Shown here: in pieces, positions 23,100-32,655 of the stretch
How the letters are laid out: each line of letters starts with the position of its first letter
Position numbering within the stretch: the first letter of the stretch is position 1
Assembly (NCBI RefSeq): GCF_963678635.1
Contig: NC_087065.1
Location: 66,745,374-66,809,373 of the forward strand
DNA: 64,000 bases
Origin: Symsagittifera roscoffensis
Taxonomy: Eukaryota; Xenacoelomorpha; Acoela; Convolutidae
Direction: 5' to 3'
The notes under the pieces: model-generated
What the model was told of the DNA's origin: nothing
What the model saw: the letters and a program-made list of their open reading frames with translations, nothing else
Databases searched by the model: none
Translations under genes and position numbers: made by a program

Positions 23100-23591
23100 G
23101 TTGGGCACACGGGGGTCTCGAGTTGGGCGTGAGGGAGGAGTCTTGAGTTAGGTACTGGGGTGCGGCACAGGTAAAGGGATCTCAAGACGCGATTGGCATG
23201 ACAATTGATTTTAGAAGGATTAACGGTGCTAAAACATAAAATGAATCTGCATGCTTTTAAGGAAATTCCAATTGAATTGTTTAAAGTGGAATGAAAATGA
23301 TAAGATTTTAACCATACTGGTAAAAGGGGGTTTCTAGGTTAGGAACATGACATATTAAGTCTTAATATGGTTTCTGTTTTCAGATCAAGTTTGATAAACA
23401 AAGTTGAAAATCCAACTATACTCAAGCGAGAGACAGAAAGGGAAGTCTTGATTGAACTCGCGATAATCGACACCTGCAGCAAGTATTTGCAAGGGAACAT
23501 TTCTAGAGAATTCTTGAGTTGGGTAATTCGTGAGTCGGTAAGGTAATTCTTGAGCTGGTTAATACTTGAATACATCCCGAAGTCACAGAGA
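23100..23591 (+). other. pol-ORF3 intergenic region of element B
   Basis: About 490 bases with no frame worth calling. It contains repeated CTTGAG/CTCGAG-type words ('cttgagttggg' near 23512, 'cttgagctgg' near 23549). It could hold a splice acceptor or internal signal for ORF3; none is certain. Confidence 0.5.
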
Positions 23592-26500
23592 ATGGCAGAC
23601 AGGTTCTGGAAATCCATGCCCGCGGCCCTGAAGAAGCCTACTCTCGATGAGCTGTACAGACGCCTGAGGGACCTGGATTATACCCAGATAGACGAGAGAA
23701 TGGCGGTGATGCTGAATGACATCCTCCAGTTGGAAGAACAGGGTGAGTGCAGGGAGTCTGCGACGGAGGCTGTCTTGATGGTCGGCTACACCACCGAGGG
23801 AATATCAAATCAGGAACCGACCAGATGGTTGTCTTGGAATGTGGATGGAGGAGTAAGGGGCTTTGACTTGGCAAGGAATCCTGGCCTGAGTAACAATACC
23901 GAATATGGCGCAGGAGAATTCCCACTACCAACTAGGCCATCAGCAAGATCGACAGGCCAGAGCTCGAGTAAGGTGCCATCGATGATGCGAGCGCAACAGA
24001 CGACTAAGGCATATCCAGATCTTGGTGTTCTAAAGAAAGAAATCGAGAAGACGCAGAGGGAAAGGAACAAGGCGAACCTCGATCGGGATCAGGCTAAGCT
24101 GGATCGGGAAAAGGCTCAGCTGGTAAGGGACCAGGCGGTCAACGAACGAGATCAGACTCTGAGGTTGCTTGAGATGCTGCGGGCTGAACATCAGCAGGAA
24201 CTAAGGGTGCGGGAGAATGCCGCGAATTGTGAGCAACTGAAGTCGGAGATGGAAAGAATAGAACAACGACAACGTGAACTTGATGCACAGAAGGGAGCCA
24301 GGCAAAAAGAGCGAGTGGTTACCAGCTCGAGGCCAGAATCACGCATGGAAGTGGATGAAGCCCCCAGGGCAAGAGGACGGTTCAACCTTGACCGCGAGGC
24401 TCGAGAACACATGAGTGAAGGGTTGGAAGTCTGGATACCGAATGAAGCAACGTCCTCCCTGCGCAGCCTAGAAACGCAACCCATACGCCCGCTGATGGAT
24501 GTGGTACTGCCGGGATATACCCCAACCTCAACCTCGAGCGGCAGTCAGGTGAGCGGTAGCTCATTGCGTCTGAAGGAGCTGAACGAGAAATTGCGGCAGA
24601 AAAGTCGTGAAAGTTCGGCAAGGGCGGAGCTTCTTCTAACGTGGAGGGAACAGCCGGTCAGGAGCGACATGATCTCGAGTTATAAGAAGAACACCGAAAA
24701 GAGGTACCACAGGCACAATCGGCTGGATTGGAATGCGGAACAGAAGGCCAGGAGGGATTGCTTTCATGATGCAGCCTGGGTGGAATATCTTGCGCCACCC
24801 CGTGTGCCAGAATGCGCGGTCCACCTAATTATAGGGGACAGCCTATTGCGGGTGTTGACCCGGATCCAATCGCACTGGCAGACAGGAGTCTTGAGTTTCG
24901 CTGGAGCTGCCACGCCACAGATATTGGCAACGCTTGAGATGCTAGGGATGACGAAAGTATACACAGTGACGAGTGATCCACTGGAGAGGAGCAAGACGAG
25001 GAACACCTCCCGGCCATGGTGGGTGGCCCTCGAGACATTGAAGGAAATGGAAGACTGCTTGAAGAAGTTGGACAGTGGAGTAGCTCGCAAACGACGCAAT
25101 TGGGCCACCCAGCAAAAGGCTGAGGTTAACAAGATAGAATTGGCGAACCAGCTGAAGAGGTCCTGGCAGAACTTATTGAAGGATCATTTTGAAGAGGCAA
25201 TGAGGACACCCTCATCAGCACCGCCATTGATGGCGAATCCCTTCGTTAGAACCGCAGGACAATTGATGTTCACCTGGAGTCTGGTGGGAATAGAGTTGGA
25301 GACACTGAGCTCGTATGACAGGTTGAAGTTGGGAAGCAAGAAGCTAGAAGTGTATCAAGCACTGATGCAGCACGTGGCCAGGGATAATTCAGGCTTGAGC
25401 CTGGCTAGGAGGAAGGATGCCACATGTTTCTTGAGATGGGTAATGTCAATGATGTCTGATAGCACCATCTTGGCGTGCTACCAAAGAGCAAGCGGAAGTA
25501 GAACCGTGGAAAAGAGAGTCTCAACGATCATCTTAAACGTATATCAGAGTACTGGAATAGAAAAGGAAGATGGTTCCAGACTATCCCTAGAGAACCACAG
25601 AAAGCTGGACGAGGTACGGAGGTTTTACAATAAGAAGTTCGAAGAAGAACATGATGTTCACCGTAACCTGGCCTCGCCAGAGCAGTACTCGCGACTCAGT
25701 GAGAAGGGGGAATACCAATACGTGTCAGGAGTGATGGGGATAGCCTACAACCCCTTCTTAGACTCAGAAACTGGAGGCGCTCACAGGAGCCACGAGGTAG
25801 CGGAGCTGCTGAAGTTTTGGACAGAAAAAATAGTGGAAATAGACGCGGTGGAGAAAGAGAGGCCGAGCCTGGGCCTGATTCTTGAGAAAACAGCGGAGGT
25901 GGTGAGCATACCGCGCTCGAACAAGAGAGTTGAAGTGAACATGGGTGATGGCAATGGCTTGTTGATCACGAACTTGGGAGTGGTATGGAAGTTACTAAGA
26001 CCCTCCTGGTGTCCACATCCCCACGCGAGTCTGATCGAGGAGACCACCGAGCGGATGAGTTTAGCACCAACGGAAGATGAAGATTTGGCAAAGTTGAGTG
26101 TGGTGCACAAACTGATCTTACCTCAGATGAAGGAGTCAGGCGAAAAGACGAACAATCTCGAGTCAGCAACGAAGATGGAGCCGGGTAGCTGTCTGGATTC
26201 TACGTGTGGGAGTGGAGAGCACACCTGCGATGGACGACCATGTGTCAGGATACTGTCCTTTCAAAAAGAAGATCTGGTTACTTGGTTTGAAGACATCACG
26301 GAAAGGGAGAAAAGTGAAATACAAATAGTGGCGGAGTGTTACGCGAGAACTACGGTGAACATAGCGACAGCTCTCGGATTCTTCTCGAGAATGTGTAGTC
26401 TGCAGTCACTGGAGAGGCTAGAGTCTGAACACCATTTAGTGACTGCGTTGAGCGTGGAATCATGGCCTGGGGTGTTGCAGGTGACTCAAAAACATATCCG

Positions 26501-27767
26501 GAGCTGGAAGGTTGGTCTCGAGGCGGAAATGGGGTTTCCCATGAGCGAAGCTTATGGCCTGTCATTGAACGCAAAATCCCTGATAGGATCAATGATGGCC
26601 AATTTGTGCGGAAGCCACTACCCACTGCACATGGCAATGGTCGAAGCATCCAGCCAGAGAATATTGGTGGACAAGGCCTTCTCAGTGCCCAAGTGCGTGA
26701 GGTTGGCTAGGGTATCGCACAAGTTGTTGAGGAAAATCAGAGGGACAGTACCGAAAGAGTTGAGAGATGACTTGAGTGAAATCTGGGGAGAAGAGCTTTT
26801 GAAATTGGAAAGTGAGAACACAAGCGATCACGAGAGACAAAACGAGATCGGAAAACCTGTGGGGGGTGCTCCAAACATGGGAGAGAACGACACGATGCAT
26901 GAGAAAAAGATGGAGCTTGAGCCTCTCTTGGAAGCCTCGGGGGAGCGTAACCTCAGGAGCATTGAGATCACCCATGGAGAATGCCCATGCCACTGTTTGG
27001 CACAAACGGTGTGGTATCCAAATCACAAGAACCTCTGCCTGGTGTGGGATATGGAAGAAATTCGGTCAATCGGATTACCGGATCACAGGCAGAAGGTGAC
27101 GCTCTTAGTAGTGAGTACGATGCTGGCTCTGAGATGGATAGAAGAGAATATAACGAAGTATCGGGAAGCGAAGACGCCAACGGCTGAGTCAATATATGCG
27201 ATAGACTACAGCAGGAGACTCGAGTTGTTTGAGACTTCATGCAAAGTATTCGCCATACCAATGGAAGTCAGACACGTATGGAGCCGCTTGAGGTACTTTC
27301 CATGGTTTCGAGCGACACTGACGTCTTGGTTATACATGACAACGAAAGATCACATGAGAAAGCATCAAAAGGAGTATCGACAGTTCCAGGCCGAGATTGG
27401 GCCGGAAGCTTTCAAGAGACCCCTGTTAACCCATCGAAATGCGATTACGACAGGATGGAAGAGAGTGGGTAAAATGTCTAGAGACAATACCAAAGCGAGG
27501 GAATCGATACTAGAGGCGGACTTGGCGAAGAGCGTGAGCCTGAGCCTGCACAACTCCTTTTGTTTGAACCGGGAATCTAGGGTGAAGGCACTACCCAACC
27601 AGGCAAAGAGGTTGCAGGAGCAAAGGGAATGGATGCAATCCTATGAACAGCTGAAGGCTTGGGAGGAGATCGTGATTAGCTCCGAGGATGAAGAAGAACT
27701 GTTGAAACAGTTTGCCGTATCTAGTACCTCAGGGTACGGCACCTCCAAGGCGAAGAGTGCGAAATGA
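23592..27767 (+). CDS. ORF3 of element B: coiled coil plus SGNH/GDSL-like region, not an envelope
   Basis: 1391 codons from ATG 23592; an in-frame TTG lies 14 codons earlier, and I chose the ATG. Residues about 145-240 form a charged coiled coil with repeated R-D-Q-A-K-L-D-R-type heptads. Residues about 410-460 resemble an SGNH hydrolase start: I-I-G-D-S-L (Ser 417) then S-F-A-G-A-A (Gly 438) and a following strand. The GxND block and a final DxxH are not visible, so hydrolase activity is doubtful. The remaining 900 residues are unrecognised, with a Cys cluster near 875-890 (C-G-S-G-E-H-T-C) and another H-G-E-C-P-C-H-C near 1130. There is no signal peptide or membrane anchor, so it is not Env despite its place after pol. 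Confidence 0.85.
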   Translation: MADRFWKSMPAALKKPTLDELYRRLRDLDYTQIDERMAVMLNDILQLEEQGECRESATEAVLMVGYTTEGISNQEPTRWLSWNVDGGVRGFDLARNPGLSNNTEYGAGEFPLPTRPSARSTGQSSSKVPSMMRAQQTTKAYPDLGVLKKEIEKTQRERNKANLDRDQAKLDREKAQLVRDQAVNERDQTLRLLEMLRAEHQQELRVRENAANCEQLKSEMERIEQRQRELDAQKGARQKERVVTSSRPESRMEVDEAPRARGRFNLDREAREHMSEGLEVWIPNEATSSLRSLETQPIRPLMDVVLPGYTPTSTSSGSQVSGSSLRLKELNEKLRQKSRESSARAELLLTWREQPVRSDMISSYKKNTEKRYHRHNRLDWNAEQKARRDCFHDAAWVEYLAPPRVPECAVHLIIGDSLLRVLTRIQSHWQTGVLSFAGAATPQILATLEMLGMTKVYTVTSDPLERSKTRNTSRPWWVALETLKEMEDCLKKLDSGVARKRRNWATQQKAEVNKIELANQLKRSWQNLLKDHFEEAMRTPSSAPPLMANPFVRTAGQLMFTWSLVGIELETLSSYDRLKLGSKKLEVYQALMQHVARDNSGLSLARRKDATCFLRWVMSMMSDSTILACYQRASGSRTVEKRVSTIILNVYQSTGIEKEDGSRLSLENHRKLDEVRRFYNKKFEEEHDVHRNLASPEQYSRLSEKGEYQYVSGVMGIAYNPFLDSETGGAHRSHEVAELLKFWTEKIVEIDAVEKERPSLGLILEKTAEVVSIPRSNKRVEVNMGDGNGLLITNLGVVWKLLRPSWCPHPHASLIEETTERMSLAPTEDEDLAKLSVVHKLILPQMKESGEKTNNLESATKMEPGSCLDSTCGSGEHTCDGRPCVRILSFQKEDLVTWFEDITEREKSEIQIVAECYARTTVNIATALGFFSRMCSLQSLERLESEHHLVTALSVESWPGVLQVTQKHIRSWKVGLEAEMGFPMSEAYGLSLNAKSLIGSMMANLCGSHYPLHMAMVEASSQRILVDKAFSVPKCVRLARVSHKLLRKIRGTVPKELRDDLSEIWGEELLKLESENTSDHERQNEIGKPVGGAPNMGENDTMHEKKMELEPLLEASGERNLRSIEITHGECPCHCLAQTVWYPNHKNLCLVWDMEEIRSIGLPDHRQKVTLLVVSTMLALRWIEENITKYREAKTPTAESIYAIDYSRRLELFETSCKVFAIPMEVRHVWSRLRYFPWFRATLTSWLYMTTKDHMRKHQKEYRQFQAEIGPEAFKRPLLTHRNAITTGWKRVGKMSRDNTKARESILEADLAKSVSLSLHNSFCLNRESRVKALPNQAKRLQEQREWMQSYEQLKAWEEIVISSEDEEELLKQFAVSSTSGYGTSKAKSAK

Positions 27768-28195
27768 GCGGATGGTTCAAAGAGATCTTGAGTCTTGAGA
27801 GGGAAGGGGGGCTTGAGTGTGAATCCGGATGAAACCTGGGTTCACAAAAAAGAAATTTTAACGAATCAGATATTGTTATTAATATGTTATACTTACTATA
27901 TGAATCAAAATGCTGCATGACAATTTCCTGATTGAATGGGACAAAAGAAATTTTAAATAATTGGCTTGAAAAGCGAGAATTCAAGGGTGCAGGTGTGTGC
28001 AGATTTTGATTGCTGTTTAGCGATAGTGTGAAAATTTTACATGGCCGTGAATTTTGGGGTGTAGATAAGCTTAAGTCTGCTGCAAACTTCTGTAAATGAC
28101 CACTGGCACTGTACCTTGAGCAACACTCGGTTTTCTGGGACTCACTGGCAGACGACAGCACGCGATGAGGACATCGATCTTGAGTCCGGGGAGTA
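27768..28195 (+). other. 3' untranslated region and candidate polypurine tracts of element B
   Basis: A purine run (gagagggaaggggggc) lies near 27797-27813, far from the LTR. The bases just before the 3' LTR (gtccggggagta) give only a short purine tract, which is weak for plus-strand priming. No gene. Confidence 0.55.
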
Positions 28196-29101
28196 TGTGC
28201 CAGTCGGTCATATTTGGAAGTTTGACCTTGAGAAAAACAAGAACGCTTAATTTTGGAGTGAAATTTGATTTTTCAAAAATTCGAATGGAGCCTGTCATGC
28301 ACGATTTTCTCGCGATAACTGAAAATCGAAAAAAAGAAATCAGAACGATCGAGTAACAATCGCGGAAAAATTGCCAGATAAAGCAGTAGGAAATTGCCAT
28401 TCGCAATTTCCGTCACAAAAAAACTAGAGTAGAGCTGTCCTATCTGAAACAGAAGGAAGCGTATTCCCGAGAACTGGACTATTATTGCTCGACTGGATTA
28501 TTATTCAAACTGGACTAGAGTGAACTTTCGATGGAAAGGTGGACAGCTTGAGTGTCCCAATGGTTCACGAGAAACCATACTGTAGAGTTCAAACTTGTTC
28601 CTGTTATTGAAACTGATAAACATTAAACTCATTTAGTTACATTATTTAATTCTCGAGTTGATTACCGACTTAATTACTCCCAGTTCTTGAGCGTGCTACG
28701 ATGTGAGTACCCAATTTAAATTTCTAGAGTGTGTTTTATGATTGTTTTGTTGAGGTAAGGCGAGTTTTAGGTTGATCTATCTGAAATGGATCAAAGTTCC
28801 ACTGTCTGATAAAAAGTAACTTAACGGATTGTTCTGACCCGGTTTTTAACGGCGTTCATGTATTTTGGGTATCTAGAGACCTAAGTATGGGGACGTTCTT
28901 ATTTCTAGAGTGGGGGGGATATTTTGGTAGTAGCCTTTAAGCTGTAACGGGTCGTAGTCTCATGTCACAAGCGAACCGAATTGGCTCCGACTGATTTGAG
29001 GTAGAAAAACACAAGAGATAGTGTCCCTGACTCTTGAGCCAATGGTTATAGGGCCTATTTTTCTTAAGCCTCATGTGTGACTACAGTAGACGAATGTTAC
29101 A
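28196..29101 (+). repeat. 3' LTR of element B
   Basis: 906 bp, same ends as the 5' LTR. Differences are scattered substitutions with no length change. The sequence right after it (gtagaaacccc) resumes element A ORF-X. Confidence 0.93.
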
Positions 29102-30698
29102 GTAGAAACCCCCGACGAATTTGCAGACTCCGAACCATCTCCCTCTACCCATACCCAGACCTACTCCTCAGTTTTTCCAAAACCCCCTTTTCAACCACTC
29201 CCATCCGTCTCCACTCCTTCTTACGCTTCCCACGTAACCCCGACCTATTCTCCATTTCATTCCGACAGATCACACAATAACTCCCCAGATACCATCCAAA
29301 TTTCCGCAGAACTCGACAATTTTATAACATTACAACAACAACTAATACATCCCCGAACTCTCACAATACAGCAACTATCATCTAAAATAACATCCTCAAA
29401 TCCACCAACTCCTACACCCTCTTCAGCTTACACTACATCATTAGCACAATCATCCACATCCACTGAAACACCTACCAGTACTAACCGAGCTTATCGCGCT
29501 TTTAAACAAAAATTTCCAAATCACCCATTCCCAACCAAACCCGGAACAGCCCGCGAATATATAAATCACCCGGAACACACAAACATAAAAATTTTTCTCG
29601 AAATCACATTACCCTCATTTCCACAATATACAATAAATACACCCACCATTGCTAACGATACACGCAATTTTGATGATGAGCACGTTCTAATGCCAACACT
29701 CCACTGGAAAGCTTATTATCATTATACCAACCCCCTCTGCCTACCATTAGCGAATACTACTGAAAGTATCGAGAGAAAAAAACATGTTATATAAACTCAC
29801 CACAACACTAACACCTCGACAATTTACTTACGTTGGATATAAAAAATTATTAAAAACATTCACCGCACCCCGAGCTAACGATTTTGCAATAGAATAATAC
29901 GATCATAATATCATCCGCCCTAATCAAGATCAATTTTTAGATGAAGACCGCTTCGCAAACCCACAACTAACAGAAATATTTTTCATTAAAACATCATACG
30001 TGTTTACACTCAATATTTTTGATAGAAAGCATGATCAAAGTATTTCCAAATCATTAGTCGATATTCAAGAATATGAAAGCTTCTATGATAAATTTCAGTT
30101 ATTTTCACTAACCTTTCACTTTCTTTCACCACAGGAACGCAATTTACACTGTTCCCACGATATTATTTTACGCACTAAACAATCGCACACATATACATAT
30201 TATCGTTTTATACAAAATCATTTTGATTTGCACACTCCATCAAGACAACCTCACCATCGTTTTCAGTTTTTTAACTCAAAATACAGGTCACCATTTTTTC
30301 TAAATTTTACATATTGCATTAAAGATACTAACCTACACGGCATCTCCGCAACTATGACCCAGTTACCCAAATGTATATATTTTGTCCCATCACGAAGACC
30401 TTCAATGCTGAAGAATCAAGACCCTTCCTTATCCCGCATGAATTTATCACACCTATTGAAATACCCATATTAGAATTCATTCACAATACTAAATATAACC
30501 ATAAAATACATAACCTCATCCAAAACACACCTTACGAGTTTGCAGTAGGCACAGATGAACTAAACACCATTAAGGCACTTCAATTGCTTTGGCCACTGCT
30601 ACAAACTAAAAACATCATACTCATACTAGCCAAATTACTAACAACATCAGACATGATTCACGATATCTTCCCCCACTACTTTTACCCAGAAGACTAAG

Positions 30699-30782
30699 GT
30701 AACTATAAATTAAAATACTTTTAACTAATAAATTCAAATGTATACTAACCATCTTTTATCAATGTTTGATTTATTCTTTTAG
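30699..30782 (+). other. putative 84-nt intron right after the ORF-X stop codon (element A)
   Basis: GTAACT begins two bases after the TAA stop (30695-30697). A perfect TACTAAC branch-point box lies at 30743-30749, followed by a pyrimidine-rich tract and TTTTAG. A prime has the same arrangement at 49483-49565, and a third acceptor copy lies near 50355-50397. A second TACTAACC...CATTCACAG acceptor-like site lies near 31035-31070. Confidence 0.5.
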
Positions 30783-32655
30783 TCTTCACATCACAATCAT
30801 CTACAAAACAGAAAAAGACAAATAAAAATACAAACTTGGTAAATTATTTTCAAATTCCTTAATCTTTAGGACTAAATAATGTTGTAAAATTCATACCCGT
30901 TGAAGTAATTTCATATATAAATTATTTCCCTCGAAGCAGTAGAATTAAATACGATGAAAATTTATAATTTTAAACTTCTCCAAAACGCAGTAAAATTCAA
31001 ATTCAATGCAATAAATTCATAAATGAGAAAGCAGTACTAACCTTTTCAATATTTTCATTCATTCACAGCTCGCCCACGAAGAATTGTTTAAATAATGATT
31101 TTAAGTTTCAAGCTTTCACTATAAACAACTCTAACACACGACAACAAGTTTCAAACTTTCCTTTAACCCGGTTGGAAAGGAATTATATACTAAACCAAAC
31201 TAACCAACGCAGCTTACTAAACACCACAAATCATAAAATAACAGCATGACTAAGAAAAGAAAACCAACGGTACCCAAACCGGATTAACCCAGCTTAAAAC
31301 TGGATAATTTATTCTTTTGAAGACTATTATAAAGTCTAAGAAAGAAATCATAAAACACAAAAAAGTCGCAAGACAAACCCATACCAAAAACAATTTGATT
31401 TTTGAAAAAAGGACACAACCAAAGTAACATAAGAAAGACCAACATAAGACCAACATAAAACGTTATCGCAAAACAGGACCTCTCCAAGAAACAGCATGCA
31501 ATCATACTCCCACTCCTGGCCTAACCCACCAGAGAAGGACGTCCTGAGCATGCTTGTAGCCGGCCTAACCCACCGCGCTACACACACGCTTTGTGACCAC
31601 ACTTCAATTTTTAATAAGAGATACTCAAGGGTGAGTAACTCTTCAAAATAACTGAACTAAAACAAAACGCTTTTGTGAAAACGACTAACTAAGTTCATTA
31701 TTAAAAAACCAAATTTAACATAAATTTAAAAAATGTAAATCATACTTTGCAGTATATAGATCATACACAACAACAAAGACGAACATCCAAAGACTAGACG
31801 ACCCCATCACACTCGAACAACAGAATGGCTAAACACAACCGACATGCCGTCCACAATCACGACTCAAAGGATTTAGAGTACGACTAGACCAATGACCACC
31901 TCGATGCTCAAGTATACGTACAGATCCGAGTTACAAGGCATCCCTTCCAAACACGATCTTCACGCCGTTGCCAGACGAGGCTGCACACAAAACAGTTCTC
32001 TACTAATACAGAAAAACCTGACATAGCAAACTATTTTGAAATCGGATTGATTTCATTGGGGATCACAGTCGTTGTCGAACGACGCAATAATAACTTCCTA
32101 TCCCTGATTCCAGCGTCCTGGAACGTTCTTCCTCAAGAGGAACCGGATAAGTAAATGATGTTCGCCAAATACCAACGTTCATCATCCATCCTTCAAATTG
32201 CAGAGAGGAAAGATAGTTCTAAAAAACTCTGTAAACCCGGATGGGTGGAACCTGATCTAAACTACATTTTATTATTGGATAAATTCGATATTTTACCCCT
32301 GTAAAATATTTAATATTAACCAATCATAATCCATCCAACTAACAACCCACTTATTTGTAAGTGCTGAAATTACTTGTAATTTCAGCACCAGAGAGATTTG
32401 AATTTAACTTAGAAATTAGTTGCCTCTCCAAGAGAACTTCAGCCGCCGCAATAAACCAGTATACTCTAGATCTTTTGAGCCTAGCAGAGACTAGTTAAAC
32501 ACCCTGAGACTAGTACATATAAAAGTAAGATTAGGATCGGTATTAGACTAAGAAGTTGCACGAATCTATCCGGCCAAAAATAAGATAGCGTGACGAGCAG
32601 ACGGTGTACCCTATCCGATATTACTCCATGAGTTAACCTCAAGGACCTAACTCAA
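30783..32655 (+). repeat. 3' LTR-like region of element A
   Basis: Noncoding, A/T-rich, about 1.9 kb. It matches 50397-52280 in A prime throughout, and its last 420 bases also match 49950-50340. The 3' end is marked by a conserved block from the 28-bp hairpin at 32361-32388 to the 'gtgacgagcagacgg' block near 32590. Clean TG...CA ends are not evident, so the LTR start is uncertain. Homology ends near 32655. Confidence 0.6.
32361..32388. repeat. 28-bp perfect hairpin in element A LTR
   Basis: GTGCTGAAATTAC, two T, then GTAATTTCAGCAC: a 13-bp perfect stem with a 2-base loop. It is kept at 52026-52053 and, with mismatches, near 50092-50119, always at the same LTR position. Confidence 0.8.

Larger units (their letters stand above)
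10790..29101 (+). mobile_element. Element B: 18.3-kb Ty3/Gypsy LTR retrotransposon nested in element A
   Basis: Bounded by two direct LTRs of equal length (906 bp), TGTGCC...TTACA, with about 17 differences by hand count (about 98% identical). GTA precedes the 5' LTR (10787-10789) and follows the 3' LTR (29102-29104). Gene order is gag, pol (PR-RT-RNaseH-IN-extra), ORF3. The interior is much more GC-rich than its surroundings and oversized for the class because of the 2.6-kb leader, the pol extension and ORF3. The A prime copy shows the uninterrupted target. Insertion is recent compared with the decay of element A. Confidence 0.95.
10589..30697 (+). pseudogene. ORF-X of element A: unrecognised accessory gene after Env, split by element B
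   Basis: Four pieces: 10589-10789 (ATG, overlapping the Env tail in another frame), then, after element B, 29105-29794 in the same frame once the duplicated GTA is removed, then 29784-30473 (one TAA at 29895-29897), then 30371-30697. Together about 600 codons. The first third is Pro/Ser/Thr-rich and probably disordered; the rest looks globular, with aromatic-rich strands and no clear membrane span. A prime has the same gene at 47707-49482 with the same overlapping ATG, a matching block just after the B insertion point (E-T-P-D-E-F ... S-E-P-S) and the same C-terminal region. I know no family that matches. Confidence 0.6.
1..32655 (+). mobile_element. Element A: Env-bearing LTR retroelement (endogenous retrovirus-like), 5'-truncated by the window, split by element B
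   Basis: Gene order is gag, protease, RT, RNase H, integrase, membrane/Pro-rich accessory region, Env-like, ORF-X, then a long 3' LTR-like region. RT before integrase, a YLDD RT box and a DD35E integrase with a GPY motif fit the Ty3/Gypsy-retrovirus order. The 5' LTR and the start of gag lie outside the window. Homology with the second copy (A prime) stops near 32655, taken as the 3' limit. Each gene carries several frameshifts or stops, so the copy is dead. It is about 30% GC, unlike element B nested at 10790-29101. No target duplication can be read because the 5' end is missing. Confidence 0.85.

Noticed and set aside
23592-27767. ORF3 of element B as an envelope gene
   Set aside because: No signal peptide, no membrane anchor, a long coiled coil and a GDSL motif instead.
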